A DNA stretch of 56,236 bases from DAONFI01 sp035403485 (GCA_964536835.1 CAZIAZ010000012.1:1-56236), one strand, 5' to 3'. Counted from the stretch's first letter, positions 14,252-24,679 are shown. Translations and numbers: made by a program. Notes: generated by a model not told the origin, from the letters alone.

Positions 14252-14277
14252 TATAATCCTGACACCATAACGTGTCA
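14252..14277 (+). promoter_or_regulatory. -10 element and dyad at the head of exopolysaccharide module A
   Basis: A perfect TATAAT (14252-14257) lacks a clear -35 match. It is followed at 14260-14277 by a perfect dyad TGACAC-CATAAC-GTGTCA covering the predicted start. The dyad could be an operator for a repressor, or a short hairpin at the 5' end of the mRNA. The weak -35 suggests activator dependence. Confidence 0.45.
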
Positions 14278-14295
14278 TGGATCGGAGTGTAATTT

Positions 14296-15876
14296 ATGGA
14301 CAAAATGAATTGGCTAAACGGATTGACAGTAACAGTGATGTTCGCCTTTGCAGCTGCCGGCTGTAACAGCTGGACGGATGACTATCTGAAGTCCAGCAAA
14401 TACCGTTTTCTGTCGCCTGAAAAGGTCGTCGAACGGCCTAACGAGGCGGAAGTAAATTACATCATCAGTGCGATGGGCATTGAAAAAGATGACGCTCTGT
14501 TTCCCAATGCCCGCCGGCCACAGCCGTCCGACTGGGAATATTCGGCAACCGATTATTGCCTCGCACCTGGTGATTTTATAGAAGTCAGCATTATGGGCCT
14601 TTACGCAGAAGGCGTTGAAACGACCATTCGCCGTGAAATCGCGGAAAGCGGTTATATCGACCTGCCGCTGCTGGACGTGCGAATCATGGCTGAAGGCATG
14701 ACGCAGATGGACCTGGTAAAGGCAATCGAACAGGCGTATTCAAAGAACGTCATCCGTGAGCCGCAGGTGTCAGTGACGATTATGTCACGCAGCAAACGTA
14801 CGTTCTCCGTCCTCGGCGCCGTGGGCCGGCCGGGCACGTATCAGATAACCAAGAAAGATATGCGACTGCTGGACGTGATGGCACTGTGCGGCGGAGTGTA
14901 TCAGAGCGATATCGAATACATTTACGTCATACGGCAGGCACAGGCTATTCGCAAGGGCGATGATGATGCCGTCAAGACGCAGGAAACTACGCCCAAACGT
15001 CACAGCGAAAAGGCTAAAAAACTTCAGGAAGTCGGCGACCTTATGAATGGGCCTACAAGCAGCGTAAAGCCCGTTGCCGATGTGCGTGACGTGCAGAATC
15101 TGGCGGCTGTTCCTGACGACAGTGCTGCTTCGCCGGCTGCCGGGCAGTCGCAAATCGAAGGCAAACAGCTGGCCTCGGCGAAACCGACCGAGTATCAGTG
15201 GAAATTCGTCGATAACCGCTGGGTTAAAGTACCGGTCGGCGGCGAAACGCCTGCGGCAAAAACGCCCGCTGGCAAAGCCGACAATGTGTCCCTGGATATG
15301 CCGACTCCAAAAACGCCCGACGCAACTGCGACTACTCCCAAAAAAGACCCGTTCGACTGGGCCGACCTGGAAAAGAGCGACCTCGTTGAAGTTATCGCAA
15401 TCAACAGAAAAAATCTCGACCAGGGCGATTATCGCCAGAATATCGTTATACACGATAACGATATAATCCGCATTCCTCCCATCGAACTGGGCGAATTCTA
15501 TCTGATGGGCGAAGTCATGCGGCCAGGCGTTTATGCCCTCACGAGCAAGGGCATAACGGTAAAAATGGCGGTGGCGGCTGCCGGCAATCTCGGCCCAATG
15601 GCGTGGCCGGAAAACTCTATTATCATCCGCCGCGTCGGCAAAAACCAGGAACAGATGATACCAGTAAACGTGGAAAAGATTTTCAAGGGCGAAGACCCGG
15701 ACGTGTACCTCAAGCCCAATGATATCCTTGCCGTAGGTACGCACTGGTCGAGCACATTCCTTGCTGTCATACGTAATTCGTTCCGCATGACTTACGGATT
15801 CGGATTCATTTACGACCGCAATTTCGGCGATCCTTATGAACCGTCGCTGGACAGCAAGCGTTTCTCACGCTGGTAA
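14296..15876 (+). CDS. Polysaccharide export outer-membrane lipoprotein, Wza-like
   Basis: The 526-aa protein should form or contribute to the outer-membrane channel for an exopolysaccharide. It has a signal peptide with lipobox (FAFAAAGC at residues 15-23), a Poly_export domain (YCLAPGDFIEVSIMG, IDLPLLDVRIMAEGMT, REPQVSVTIM) and two SLBB-type domains (FSVLGAVGRPGTYQI and FYLMGEVMRPGVYAL). Between them lies a long low-complexity linker rich in Lys, Pro, Thr and Ala (residues 215-360), unusual for Wza. The start is supported by GGAG. It is the first gene of module A and is followed 12 nt later by the exosortase gene. Confidence 0.88.
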   Translation: MDKMNWLNGLTVTVMFAFAAAGCNSWTDDYLKSSKYRFLSPEKVVERPNEAEVNYIISAMGIEKDDALFPNARRPQPSDWEYSATDYCLAPGDFIEVSIMGLYAEGVETTIRREIAESGYIDLPLLDVRIMAEGMTQMDLVKAIEQAYSKNVIREPQVSVTIMSRSKRTFSVLGAVGRPGTYQITKKDMRLLDVMALCGGVYQSDIEYIYVIRQAQAIRKGDDDAVKTQETTPKRHSEKAKKLQEVGDLMNGPTSSVKPVADVRDVQNLAAVPDDSAASPAAGQSQIEGKQLASAKPTEYQWKFVDNRWVKVPVGGETPAAKTPAGKADNVSLDMPTPKTPDATATTPKKDPFDWADLEKSDLVEVIAINRKNLDQGDYRQNIVIHDNDIIRIPPIELGEFYLMGEVMRPGVYALTSKGITVKMAVAAAGNLGPMAWPENSIIIRRVGKNQEQMIPVNVEKIFKGEDPDVYLKPNDILAVGTHWSSTFLAVIRNSFRMTYGFGFIYDRNFGDPYEPSLDSKRFSRW

Positions 15877-15887
15877 GCATCAGGCTG

Positions 15888-16925
15888 ATGAAAGTAAAAA
15901 CGAAAGCAGTAATTGTTAGCGATTTGACTGAAGAAAACATAAAAGTCGAAAACTCGGGCGAAACTGTAAAACAGTCGCTCGCAGACATGATAAAAGGACA
16001 GGACGAGGCCGCCAAGGCCCCGTCCTTGCCATTCTATGTCTGGATAAAAATAATCGTCCTCGGCGCTCTCGTACTGCTGTTTTTCAGGGACGAAGTCATA
16101 CAATTATGGAAAACTTGGCGCGGCAACGTTAACTGGTCGCACGGGTTTATCATACCATTTTTCAGCTGCTACCTGATTTATGCATGGTGGGACAAAATAA
16201 CGAAAATTCCTTGCAGGATATGGCTGCCGGGTATTTTTGTGATTCTGCTGGCGATGGTTGGCAAGGCTTACGGCCTGATAGTTCTGCACAACATGTGGTC
16301 GGCACAGTTGATGCTGCCGCTGATGATATGGGGACTGGTGCTGTACCTCTGCGGGCCCAGAATGGCGATGGTTCTGTTCGTGCCGATATTTTTCCTCGAA
16401 CTTGCCATGCCGCTGCCGGACCGTCTTTACAATCTGATGTCACTGCCGATGCAGAATCTTTCGGCGAGAATGGCGACGAGCATTTTACAGCTTTTCGGCG
16501 TACAGATAAGCGTGTCGGCGTCGTACATGCAGGTGGTGAGCATTTCAGGCGTGCATCATTCGCTGGAGGTGGCTGAAGCGTGCAGCGGCATGAGATCGCT
16601 CATGGCGTTCATAGCCCTCGGCGTGGCGATGGCGTACCTGGATGAAAGGCCTTTCTGGGAAAGACTGGTCATAATGCTCGCCGGCATTCCGATAGCGCTT
16701 ATTTGTAATATCCTCCGCGTGACTCTCACGTGCAGCATGTTTGTCCTGGATATGAAGGAACTGGGCGAGGGATTTATGCACAATATGATGGGTATGGCGC
16801 TGCTTGTGCCGGCGCTGATACTTTTGTTCCTTTTGGCTAAGCTGCTCGACGGCTTATACGTCGAGGAAGACGACGACGTCAGTGATGCATCCGGCGGCGA
16901 TGATGCGGCGGAGGTGAAGTCATGA
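15888..16925 (+). CDS. Exosortase (module A)
   Basis: This 345-aa inner-membrane protein has about eight membrane segments and is expected to cleave PEP-CTERM tails by transpeptidation. The three catalytic residues of the family are present: Cys232 in EVAEACSGMRSL, Arg277 in CNILRVT and His298 in FMHNMMG. The upstream NWSHGFIIPFFSCYLIYAWW is the usual first conserved block. A cytosolic N-terminal extension of about 45 residues and an acidic C-terminal tail flank the core. Its stop overlaps the next gene (EpsI-like) by 4 nt. I do not assign an Xrt subtype. Confidence 0.92.
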   Translation: MKVKTKAVIVSDLTEENIKVENSGETVKQSLADMIKGQDEAAKAPSLPFYVWIKIIVLGALVLLFFRDEVIQLWKTWRGNVNWSHGFIIPFFSCYLIYAWWDKITKIPCRIWLPGIFVILLAMVGKAYGLIVLHNMWSAQLMLPLMIWGLVLYLCGPRMAMVLFVPIFFLELAMPLPDRLYNLMSLPMQNLSARMATSILQLFGVQISVSASYMQVVSISGVHHSLEVAEACSGMRSLMAFIALGVAMAYLDERPFWERLVIMLAGIPIALICNILRVTLTCSMFVLDMKELGEGFMHNMMGMALLVPALILLFLLAKLLDGLYVEEDDDVSDASGGDDAAEVKS

Positions 16926-17791
16926 GCAATCGCAAAGGCTGGCTGCATTTCGGCATTGCCGTGGGAATATTGCTGATATCCATTGTATCCTGGAACGTAA
17001 TGACTGCTAAGCTGAGGTATTTCTTCCGCAAGGAAGCTGTGCCGTGGCCGGCTAGCGTGAAAGTTTCCGAGCTTGAATTCCGCAATATCTCACTGCCAAA
17101 ACAATTCGGCCCTTATCGTATGATTGAGGATGACGGAATCCTGGACAGAGATGAAAACGGCAATGTAGTCAAAGACGGCAAACCTGACGGAGAAATTTAT
17201 TATCGTGAGGATATACTGGAGACGCTGGGCATCGGCAGCAGCCTCGATGAAGAACGAGTAAAAGAACGCAAAAGCAACTGGTACGTTTCGAGATATTACA
17301 TAGATGCACGAGAGCCGGAGAATTCTCCATACAAATGCTGGCAGCTTGATTTGACGTTTTATACCGGCAGTGAAGTTACCGTGCCGCATGTGCCGGATAT
17401 TTGCGTCTTAGCCGGCGGCGCCAGCATTGTGAGCCGCGAAAACCTGTTTATTACGGATGTTGCAGGCGTACCTGAGCCGTGGGATAAACGTACGCCGTTT
17501 ACCGGCTTGCATTATGAACGGAATGACAACAATGCGTACAGTTATGTGCAGTATTATCTTTTCAGCGTCAACGGCTTGCCGGAAACAGACCGTGACGCGG
17601 CACGAATTGAGCTTACGGCACTATCGAACCGCTATGTTTATTACGCAAAGCTGCAATTTTTCCCCAGGGCGGTGATTCGTGACAAGAAACAGGCTGACGA
17701 ACGTGCGAAAGATTTTCTGCGGCATTGCATTCCTGGAGTGCTCCGAGAACTGCCATCGCGGGAATATATCTCAAGCCTGAACAAAAAATGA
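16922..17791 (+). CDS. EpsI-like exosortase-associated protein
   Basis: The 289-aa protein has one N-terminal membrane anchor (HFGIAVGILLISIVSWNVM) and an extracytoplasmic domain of the EpsI/DUF3485 type, recognisable from VTVPHVPDICVLAGGASIVS, which corresponds to the HxP...C...GGG block. EpsI-like proteins accompany or are fused to exosortases and are needed in polysaccharide or sorting systems; the reaction is unknown. Translation is probably coupled to the exosortase by the ATGA overlap. The middle part carries a long acidic insertion (ILDRDENGNVVKDG) with the look of a calcium loop. Confidence 0.82.
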   Translation: MSNRKGWLHFGIAVGILLISIVSWNVMTAKLRYFFRKEAVPWPASVKVSELEFRNISLPKQFGPYRMIEDDGILDRDENGNVVKDGKPDGEIYYREDILETLGIGSSLDEERVKERKSNWYVSRYYIDAREPENSPYKCWQLDLTFYTGSEVTVPHVPDICVLAGGASIVSRENLFITDVAGVPEPWDKRTPFTGLHYERNDNNAYSYVQYYLFSVNGLPETDRDAARIELTALSNRYVYYAKLQFFPRAVIRDKKQADERAKDFLRHCIPGVLRELPSREYISSLNKK

Positions 17792-17956
17792 TTAAAAATG
17801 GTGCTGATTTATTATAATAAACAACTTACGTAATTTCCGGCTGTGTCGATGGTTTTGGGCAGAGTTGCGAGAGAATGTTTAGCAGATGATTTTGATTACT
17901 GGTTCGGATTATAAAAATGGATGATATTCATCAGATGATTTTTCGGAAGGTGAGCA

Positions 17957-20900
17957 ATGGCTAAGAAGAAACGTCTAAATAGCAGAATGTTGGTTCTGTT
18001 GGGAGTTATGGCGGCTATCCTGATTATTTGCCTGACTTATATATATTTTCGCAGTTTGCCGCAGAATCCCGAGTTTTACGCCAACAAGGCTGCACAATTG
18101 ATGTCGGCACCGCAGAAAAATTACCTCGAAGCAATCAACTGCTTACGGCTGGCTGCGGAGTATTCCAGCGGAATCAAACGTAATGAATATCTTTACCGGC
18201 AGGCTGAACTGATGCTTGAATACGCATCCCGCGGCGTTGACCTCGACGATGCCGATCGTGAACAGGCATACAGCAGCGGCTTGGGCCTTCTTCAGAAAAT
18301 ATTGCAGTCCGATGAAAATTACGTTCCAGCTCGCAAGTTGCTGGCTCAGCATAGATGGGCTATAGCCGTTCGTGCACGGCAGTGGCATTTGTGGGAAAAT
18401 TACATTCAGCAGATGGATAAACTTATCGAGGCTGAAGATACGGCTGAAAATTATTTCCGTCGCGGCTACGCGAAAAGCGCCTTGGCCATGACCGATCCGT
18501 CGTTTAACGACGCGGCTATCGAGGATTTCAACAAGGCAATAGAACTGGACAAGGAAAAACTTCAATATCGCATCGCGCTGGCCAGGTTTTACGAATTGAT
18601 AAAGGATACGGCGTCTGCGGAATTGACGTACAAAAAGAGCATGGAAGCAAATCCAGACAAGGCTGATATCCGAATCGAGTACGCAAATTTCCTTCGTCGC
18701 AAAAATGAAAACAAGCTGGCTCAACGGGTAATCATCGATGCCATCAAATGCGAGCCGAACAATGCCGCCGGCTACGTCGCCATGGCTGAAATGGCGCTGG
18801 CGGAAAAAGATTACAAAACCGCTCAGAATGCCCTTGAAAAAGCAAAAAAAATAGACCCTGCCATGGTCTATGCGTACTATTATCAGGCTAATATCGCACG
18901 CGCTCAAAAAAGACTCAAAGATGCCGCCGATGCTCTTCGCGAAGGACTCTCCGCTGTTGAAAATCGTGATATGACGTCGGAAAGCGGCAAAAAGCTGGAT
19001 GCGAACAAGGCTAAGGCGCTGTTGAATTACTGGCTGGCTGACATCATGCTGGATATATATCAGACCAGCAATGACCCCAAAGAACGTGAAGCGGCACTTC
19101 AGGAAGCCAAAGCCTGCAACACCGTTCTATTGAAACTTTCGCCCGATGACCCGCGGCAGTTGAAAATCGACGGCCGTCTTGCAATGATAGGCCAAAATTA
19201 TGCAAAGGCTAAGGATTGCTTTGAACATTCGTTGGAAATGGAAACAGACCTGCGGACGGCGGCGTGGCTGATAAACATCTATAGAGTACTCAATCTGCCG
19301 ACTCGCGGCGAAACGCTGTCTAAAAAAATACTTGCTGTTCCAGGCGAAGAGGACAACGTGTATTTTCTTTTACGCTACGCCGAATTCCGTATTGATGCCA
19401 ACGATTTTACGAAAGCCACCGAATATCTCAGCCAGGTTCTTGCGAAAGAGCCGGATAACAGGCAGGCTCAGGAATTGATGGCTGCTATAGAACTCGTAAG
19501 AGCCAAGAGAATCGAAAATCAGAAAATATCGCCCATAGCCAGAGCGCTGCTTTTGCGAAAGGCGGAAAATTTTGTTGTTTTGAACAAACTGGAACAGGCA
19601 CAGAATATCCTGGAATCGCTTCTCAGGAGCAATCCCAAGGATATGGTCGTAATGAGCAGATTGTTGAGCGTCTATACCCAGAACGGCCAAACAGAAAAAG
19701 CCGCCGGAACTATTGACGCATCGCTTGCGAAGAACCCGAACAACGAAGACCTCAAACGCTGGAAAGCGCTGCTCAATGAAAAATCACCGGAAAAACGTTG
19801 TGATATTGAACTGAATTTCGCAGGGAAGATTCAAGATCCGCTCAACAGGGCGTTGAGCAGTTGGAGCATATGCAAAAGATACGGCCAGGAAAAGTCGGCC
19901 GCGAAATATCTTGCGGAAGCCCGTAAAATAAAGCCCGATAACCAGATAGTCATAGAAGGCTATTTCCTGCAGGCTTTGGCGAACAAAGATTATGAGCTGG
20001 CCCGCAAGGAAATAGAACCGCTGGAAAAACGCGATCCGCTTGACTGGAACCTTTATATGGGCAGATTATTATATGCTCAGAATAATTTTGAATCGGCTGC
20101 AACCTATCTGCAGGGTGCGTTGAAGTATCAGTCATACAATCAGCCCGCCAGGCTGATGTTGGCGGACTGTTTCCTGCAACTTAACGAGACGGAAAAGGCT
20201 AAGCAGGAATTTCAACGCTGTTTTTCCAATGACTCCAAAGATATCAGGGCTATGGTCGGCCTTGCAAAGATAGCAATGGCTACCCATAATGTGGAAGAAC
20301 ATGACCGATGGGTCGAACTGGCTTACAATTATCCGGAAGGCAAGGTAGATTCATATATCCGCGAAGAATACCTTCGGATGAATGTCGACAACAAAAATCC
20401 CGCCCAGGCGATAGAGACTCGTGAACGACTTTTTGAGAAAGAACCATCCAATCTCGAAAATGCCCTTCGACTGGCATTTCTTTACGAACGTAAAAAGGAT
20501 ATCGCCAAGGCACGCGAGAAATTCGAATATATTTATGCTAATGTGGCTGATAAAATTTCGTTTGCCCCGCTTCTTGCGGAATTTTACATGAGGCAGAAAG
20601 AGACCACAAAGGCTGACGAACTTTTCAATTCGTTGATAAAGCAGGCTAAGACTGCAAACGACAAGATTGCTGCGTATGTCGCTTACGGCTCTTTTCTGTC
20701 AGGCATGGATCAGCAGGCAGCCATGAGCATGTTTGAGAAGGCTAAAAGCATAGATCCGAACAATACCATGCCGTATAAAGCACTATCCAATCTTTTGGGA
20801 GTCCAGGCAATACAGCTGTCGCAGCAGGGCAAACTCAAAGACACCCAACAGAAATGGCAGGCTGCTGTCAAACAATTACAGGAAGTCATCAGAATGACTC

Positions 20901-22426
20901 CCGAAGATAAACAGGTACGCCAGACGCTTTATAGAATATACATCGACGCGCAGATGTATAAGGATGCCGAAGACGGCTTTACCATGTTGGTTCATGAAGA
21001 TCCCAATGATGTCAGAGCAAGGCTGGGATTGGGTTTGACATATTTACGCGAAGGCAAGACGGGCAAGGCTGTCACCGAATTCAAGAATGTTATCGAGATG
21101 ACGCCTGATAATCCGGATGCTTATGCGTTCCGGGCTGAAGCGTATAAATCGCAGGGCGATCTCGTCATGGCAATAGCCGACCTGAAAAGAGCCTGCCAGC
21201 TGTCCAGTCAAATGCTTCTGCGTATGGATTTGGCCAATCTTTATCTGGCGAATGACCAGTCCGACATGGCTGAAGTCGTGTATTCTGAGATAATCGATAC
21301 CCCCAGCACTGATAAATATTTTCCGGCATATCAGCAGCTTCTGAGAATAGGTTTGGCGCAGCAGAAATGGCCGCTGGTAGAGAAAATTTGCAACAAGGGT
21401 GAAAAACTGTTTCCGGAATCGCCGCTGTTCTGCCTTACAAGGGCGGAAATGTGGAACAGACGCGACAATCAGCAATCCATGCTGGAGTTCCTGAACAAAG
21501 CCGTTAAAATCGCCCCAACCGATTCTGTTGTCGTTGGTGCATATTTCAAGGGCTTGATGGAATGCAGAAAATATGACGCACTCCTGAAGGTTGCGGATTA
21601 TTACCAGAATCAGGCAAACTTTGTCTCGTTAAGCCATGCGTATCGCGGCATGGTTCTGGCTGCCAGAAAAGATGCAGGGGCATTAAACGAGTTTCTTGAA
21701 GCCCTTAAAATTGCGGAAAAATCGACGGATGTCTTAAATACAGTTGGCATGATGGCTCAGGTTTACGGCAAAGCCGAGATTCTCAAACTTGCCGATAATA
21801 TAATTGCCGCTAAGCCGGATAACTGGCAGATATTCATGCTTTTGGGCAACTATTGTGTGGAATTAGACGGTTATAAGCAGGCACATGGCTATTATATAAA
21901 AGCCCTGAATTTAGCCGGCGATGTCAACTCCAGGGTCGCCGTGCTCCTTCAAATGGCACATATGTACGAGATAACGCGGGATTATGAAAGCGTCGAAAAG
22001 ACTTACCTGGCGATATTGAATATGGATGCCAATAATACGGTGGCACTTAATAATCTGGCGTATCTCTATGTCGATATCATGAAACGGCCGGATAAAGCCA
22101 TGCCCATGATTGAAAGAGCAATGACTCTGATGCCTGGCAATTTGAACTTGATGGATACATATGGGTGGGTTTTGGCGAAGAATGGTGACTATAATAAAGC
22201 CAGTCAGCAACTTTCCGAAGTTGTCCGTCGCGGCAAAGCCGGCCCTGAATCTTTGTATCATATGGGCTACGTCCTTGAAAGGACAAATCAGATGAGAGAG
22301 GCTCGTGATTATTATCGCAGGTCATTGGAATTGGTGGCTGACAAAAAGTCCAAAATGTATGCAGAAATAGCCGAGGCCTATAATCGGGTCGAAAATGAGT
22401 TGAAAAAAAGGAGTGAGGTTAAATGA
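17957..22426 (+). CDS. Giant TPR protein anchored in the membrane (module A)
   Basis: The 1489-aa product has an N-terminal basic stretch and one membrane helix (MLVLLGVMAAILIICLTYIYF, residues 11-31), then tetratricopeptide repeats over nearly its whole length, e.g. FRRGYAKSALAMTDPSFNDA, AARLGLGLTYLREGKTGKAV and ALNNLAYLYVDIMKRPDKA. It resembles the large TPR proteins of PEP-CTERM/exosortase loci (PrsT-like), where it may act as a periplasmic scaffold for polysaccharide synthesis and export. It overlaps the Wzc-like gene by 4 nt and follows epsI after 165 nt. The start has AAGGTGA upstream. A paralogue of similar size (38486-43033) sits in module B. Confidence 0.88.
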   Translation: MAKKKRLNSRMLVLLGVMAAILIICLTYIYFRSLPQNPEFYANKAAQLMSAPQKNYLEAINCLRLAAEYSSGIKRNEYLYRQAELMLEYASRGVDLDDADREQAYSSGLGLLQKILQSDENYVPARKLLAQHRWAIAVRARQWHLWENYIQQMDKLIEAEDTAENYFRRGYAKSALAMTDPSFNDAAIEDFNKAIELDKEKLQYRIALARFYELIKDTASAELTYKKSMEANPDKADIRIEYANFLRRKNENKLAQRVIIDAIKCEPNNAAGYVAMAEMALAEKDYKTAQNALEKAKKIDPAMVYAYYYQANIARAQKRLKDAADALREGLSAVENRDMTSESGKKLDANKAKALLNYWLADIMLDIYQTSNDPKEREAALQEAKACNTVLLKLSPDDPRQLKIDGRLAMIGQNYAKAKDCFEHSLEMETDLRTAAWLINIYRVLNLPTRGETLSKKILAVPGEEDNVYFLLRYAEFRIDANDFTKATEYLSQVLAKEPDNRQAQELMAAIELVRAKRIENQKISPIARALLLRKAENFVVLNKLEQAQNILESLLRSNPKDMVVMSRLLSVYTQNGQTEKAAGTIDASLAKNPNNEDLKRWKALLNEKSPEKRCDIELNFAGKIQDPLNRALSSWSICKRYGQEKSAAKYLAEARKIKPDNQIVIEGYFLQALANKDYELARKEIEPLEKRDPLDWNLYMGRLLYAQNNFESAATYLQGALKYQSYNQPARLMLADCFLQLNETEKAKQEFQRCFSNDSKDIRAMVGLAKIAMATHNVEEHDRWVELAYNYPEGKVDSYIREEYLRMNVDNKNPAQAIETRERLFEKEPSNLENALRLAFLYERKKDIAKAREKFEYIYANVADKISFAPLLAEFYMRQKETTKADELFNSLIKQAKTANDKIAAYVAYGSFLSGMDQQAAMSMFEKAKSIDPNNTMPYKALSNLLGVQAIQLSQQGKLKDTQQKWQAAVKQLQEVIRMTPEDKQVRQTLYRIYIDAQMYKDAEDGFTMLVHEDPNDVRARLGLGLTYLREGKTGKAVTEFKNVIEMTPDNPDAYAFRAEAYKSQGDLVMAIADLKRACQLSSQMLLRMDLANLYLANDQSDMAEVVYSEIIDTPSTDKYFPAYQQLLRIGLAQQKWPLVEKICNKGEKLFPESPLFCLTRAEMWNRRDNQQSMLEFLNKAVKIAPTDSVVVGAYFKGLMECRKYDALLKVADYYQNQANFVSLSHAYRGMVLAARKDAGALNEFLEALKIAEKSTDVLNTVGMMAQVYGKAEILKLADNIIAAKPDNWQIFMLLGNYCVELDGYKQAHGYYIKALNLAGDVNSRVAVLLQMAHMYEITRDYESVEKTYLAILNMDANNTVALNNLAYLYVDIMKRPDKAMPMIERAMTLMPGNLNLMDTYGWVLAKNGDYNKASQQLSEVVRRGKAGPESLYHMGYVLERTNQMREARDYYRRSLELVADKKSKMYAEIAEAYNRVENELKKRSEVK

Positions 22427-24618
22427 ATATGCTTCGTACCCGTGAAGAAACGCCGCTGATAATAAGAAGTGCCGCAGGCATGAGTCCGGCGAGAAAGTTA
22501 TCCGCCGGCAGTTCTGGCGGCGCAGGAGCCGGCGGCTTTTCCGGCCAGGACATTATGCGCATGCTCAGAAGGCGAAAATGGCTCATAATCATCTGCCTTT
22601 TCATCTTTTTGGTAATATCGGGCGTTTCATCATTTTTATGGAACAAGATGGCGCCGATATACAAGGCTCAGGCATTGATAGTGGTGTATCCGCCGGTGGC
22701 GTCCGAGCTTGCATTGAACGTAGGGCCGACACTTGGTTCTGCCAGCAAATCATTGCTCGAAACGCGAGTAAAATCAATACATTCGGAATCCGTTTTTGAA
22801 AACGCAATAAAGTCCATCAAGGGTACGAAATGGTTTGAAAAGAATAATGCCGACGGCGAAGGCCTTGTGAAACTTATGGATGCCGTGGATGTCGGTATAG
22901 TGCCGAATACGAATTTCATCTATATTTCTATGACGGGGCTGGATAGGGAAGATATTACCGTTATTGTCAATGCCATCGCGGAAGCTGCCGAAAAAGATGC
23001 TTCGCTGATGCAAAGTACCGATAAACAGAAACAGATAGAGCGTTTGCAGGAAACTGTGCAGAAAAAGAGCCAGGAAAAGGAAGAGGCTGTTCGTATAATC
23101 AAGACTCTGCGAGCCGGCCCGACAAGGCTTGATCCTTCCACCATTCAGATAAAACACGGCATGCTTGTCAAGGAGATGGAACTGGCGAATAAGCAGTATG
23201 CCCAGGCATTGAGCATGTGGGATGGCATGAAAAGCCGTACTGATAAGGAAATTGCCGAAATGCCGGAAATTCAGTACATGGTGCTGAATAATCCGGAAGT
23301 CAGCATACTGAAAAATCGCATACTCAATATCGAATTTGAACTTGATTACGCGCTCAAGACGTTGGGTGAAAAACACAATACCGTCAAATCGTTGAAAAAT
23401 CGTCTGGAGATTGCGAATACTACGTATAAAGAAAAATATGATGAAGTTATGGCGAAGACCATAAAAGAGACCAAGGAATTGCGCGAGCAGGAGTTCATAG
23501 CATCGGAAAAATATCGTGAAGACATTTCCACGCAGTTGAACGAGTCTGACCGTGCGATGAAGGAGCTTCACAATATAGAAACGGCATTGAGCGATGCCGC
23601 AAATACCGTGTCTAATTGCGATCAGGAAATAAACGCCCTGAATTATCGTATAATGGACTTACGGCTGTTGCTCAAGGGTGAAACGCCGGTAGTTCTTCAG
23701 CATAAGGCCAGAAAACCTATCGTGCCTGTTTATCCGCAAATGCCGATTATGATTGCCCTTGGCGCTTTTCTTGGGCTTTTCTTTGGCGGCGGATTGGCGC
23801 TGTTGCTGGAAATGCTCGATACCTCCATCAAGTCTGCGGAAGATGTCGTCAACAAGGTTCAGTTGCCCGTCATGGGTATAGTTCCGCACGAAGACGATGT
23901 CGACGAGGACATCGACGACATGCGTCTGGCGTTTCTGTCGCATCCCAACACAATTATCTGTGAGGCGTTTCGGCAGATACGTACGACGTTGTTGTTCTCC
24001 GGCCAGGTGGGCCAGCATAGCAGTGTACTCATAACAAGTCCGATGCCTTCGGACGGCAGAACTACGGTAACGCTGAACCTGGCCAGTCATCTGGTCAAGG
24101 GCGGCATGAAGGTTCTGGTTGTTGAAGCCAATTTCCGTCAGCCTGTGATTCGGCATCTTTTCAAAAACGATTGCCCGAAGAATGGCCTGAGTTCGATATT
24201 ACAGGGCACGGCGAATTGGGAAGAATGCCTGTTTACCGTCAATAATGAATTTGACGTCATATCGGCGGGTTCTATACCTCAGAATCCCACGGAACTGCTC
24301 GGCTCGAACGAGATGGCCAGCCTTGCTGAAGAATTGGCTAGCCGTTATGATATGGTTCTCTATGATTCATCGCCATGTCTTATAGTTTCCGACGCTTCGG
24401 TTTTGAGCACGCGGGTTGACGGAGTGTTGTTTACTTTCCGTGCCGGCGTAAGCACGTTCAATATGGGCCAGCGGTCCCGCGCTATGTTTGAACAGTTGGG
24501 GGCACATATTTATGGTGCGGTCATTAACGGCATGAAGGTAAATATGGAAGGCTCGGTTCGGAAGGATTACGAGACTTTCTATGAATACAGCAGCACGCCA
24601 CAGTCGCCGGCGGTATGA
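22423..24618 (+). CDS. Wzc/Wzz-like polysaccharide co-polymerase with degenerate tyrosine-kinase domain
   Basis: The 731-aa inner-membrane protein has a Wzz-type N-terminal part: a membrane helix (LIIICLFIFLVISGVSSFLW), a long coiled-coil periplasmic region (residues 190-415) and a second helix (PIMIALGAFLGLFFGGGLAL). The C-terminal cytosolic domain matches bacterial tyrosine autokinases (YEAFRQIRTTLLF-like segment, VLITSPMPSDGRTTVTLNLA, YDMVLYDSSPCLIVSDA). The Walker A lysine is replaced by Arg546 (DGRTT instead of GKST/GKTT), and the Walker A' motif reads VLVVEANFRQP instead of DADLRRP. The kinase is therefore probably impaired or regulatory only. The tail keeps three Tyr (DYETFYEY). It is the last gene of module A. 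Confidence 0.85.
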   Translation: MNMLRTREETPLIIRSAAGMSPARKLSAGSSGGAGAGGFSGQDIMRMLRRRKWLIIICLFIFLVISGVSSFLWNKMAPIYKAQALIVVYPPVASELALNVGPTLGSASKSLLETRVKSIHSESVFENAIKSIKGTKWFEKNNADGEGLVKLMDAVDVGIVPNTNFIYISMTGLDREDITVIVNAIAEAAEKDASLMQSTDKQKQIERLQETVQKKSQEKEEAVRIIKTLRAGPTRLDPSTIQIKHGMLVKEMELANKQYAQALSMWDGMKSRTDKEIAEMPEIQYMVLNNPEVSILKNRILNIEFELDYALKTLGEKHNTVKSLKNRLEIANTTYKEKYDEVMAKTIKETKELREQEFIASEKYREDISTQLNESDRAMKELHNIETALSDAANTVSNCDQEINALNYRIMDLRLLLKGETPVVLQHKARKPIVPVYPQMPIMIALGAFLGLFFGGGLALLLEMLDTSIKSAEDVVNKVQLPVMGIVPHEDDVDEDIDDMRLAFLSHPNTIICEAFRQIRTTLLFSGQVGQHSSVLITSPMPSDGRTTVTLNLASHLVKGGMKVLVVEANFRQPVIRHLFKNDCPKNGLSSILQGTANWEECLFTVNNEFDVISAGSIPQNPTELLGSNEMASLAEELASRYDMVLYDSSPCLIVSDASVLSTRVDGVLFTFRAGVSTFNMGQRSRAMFEQLGAHIYGAVINGMKVNMEGSVRKDYETFYEYSSTPQSPAV

Positions 24619-24679
24619 TTCGGTTTGCCGGCTGCCGTCGCAGCTTTATTTGAAAATTTCAGGAAATCCGGAAATATTT

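Noticed and set aside
14785..15744. Minus-strand open frame of 319 codons opposite the Wza-like gene
   Set aside because: No motif or ribosome site; the plus-strand gene is well supported by domains.
22774..23571. Minus-strand open frame of 265 codons opposite the Wzc-like gene
   Set aside because: The translation is Phe/His/Arg-rich, typical of an antisense shadow of a coiled-coil region.
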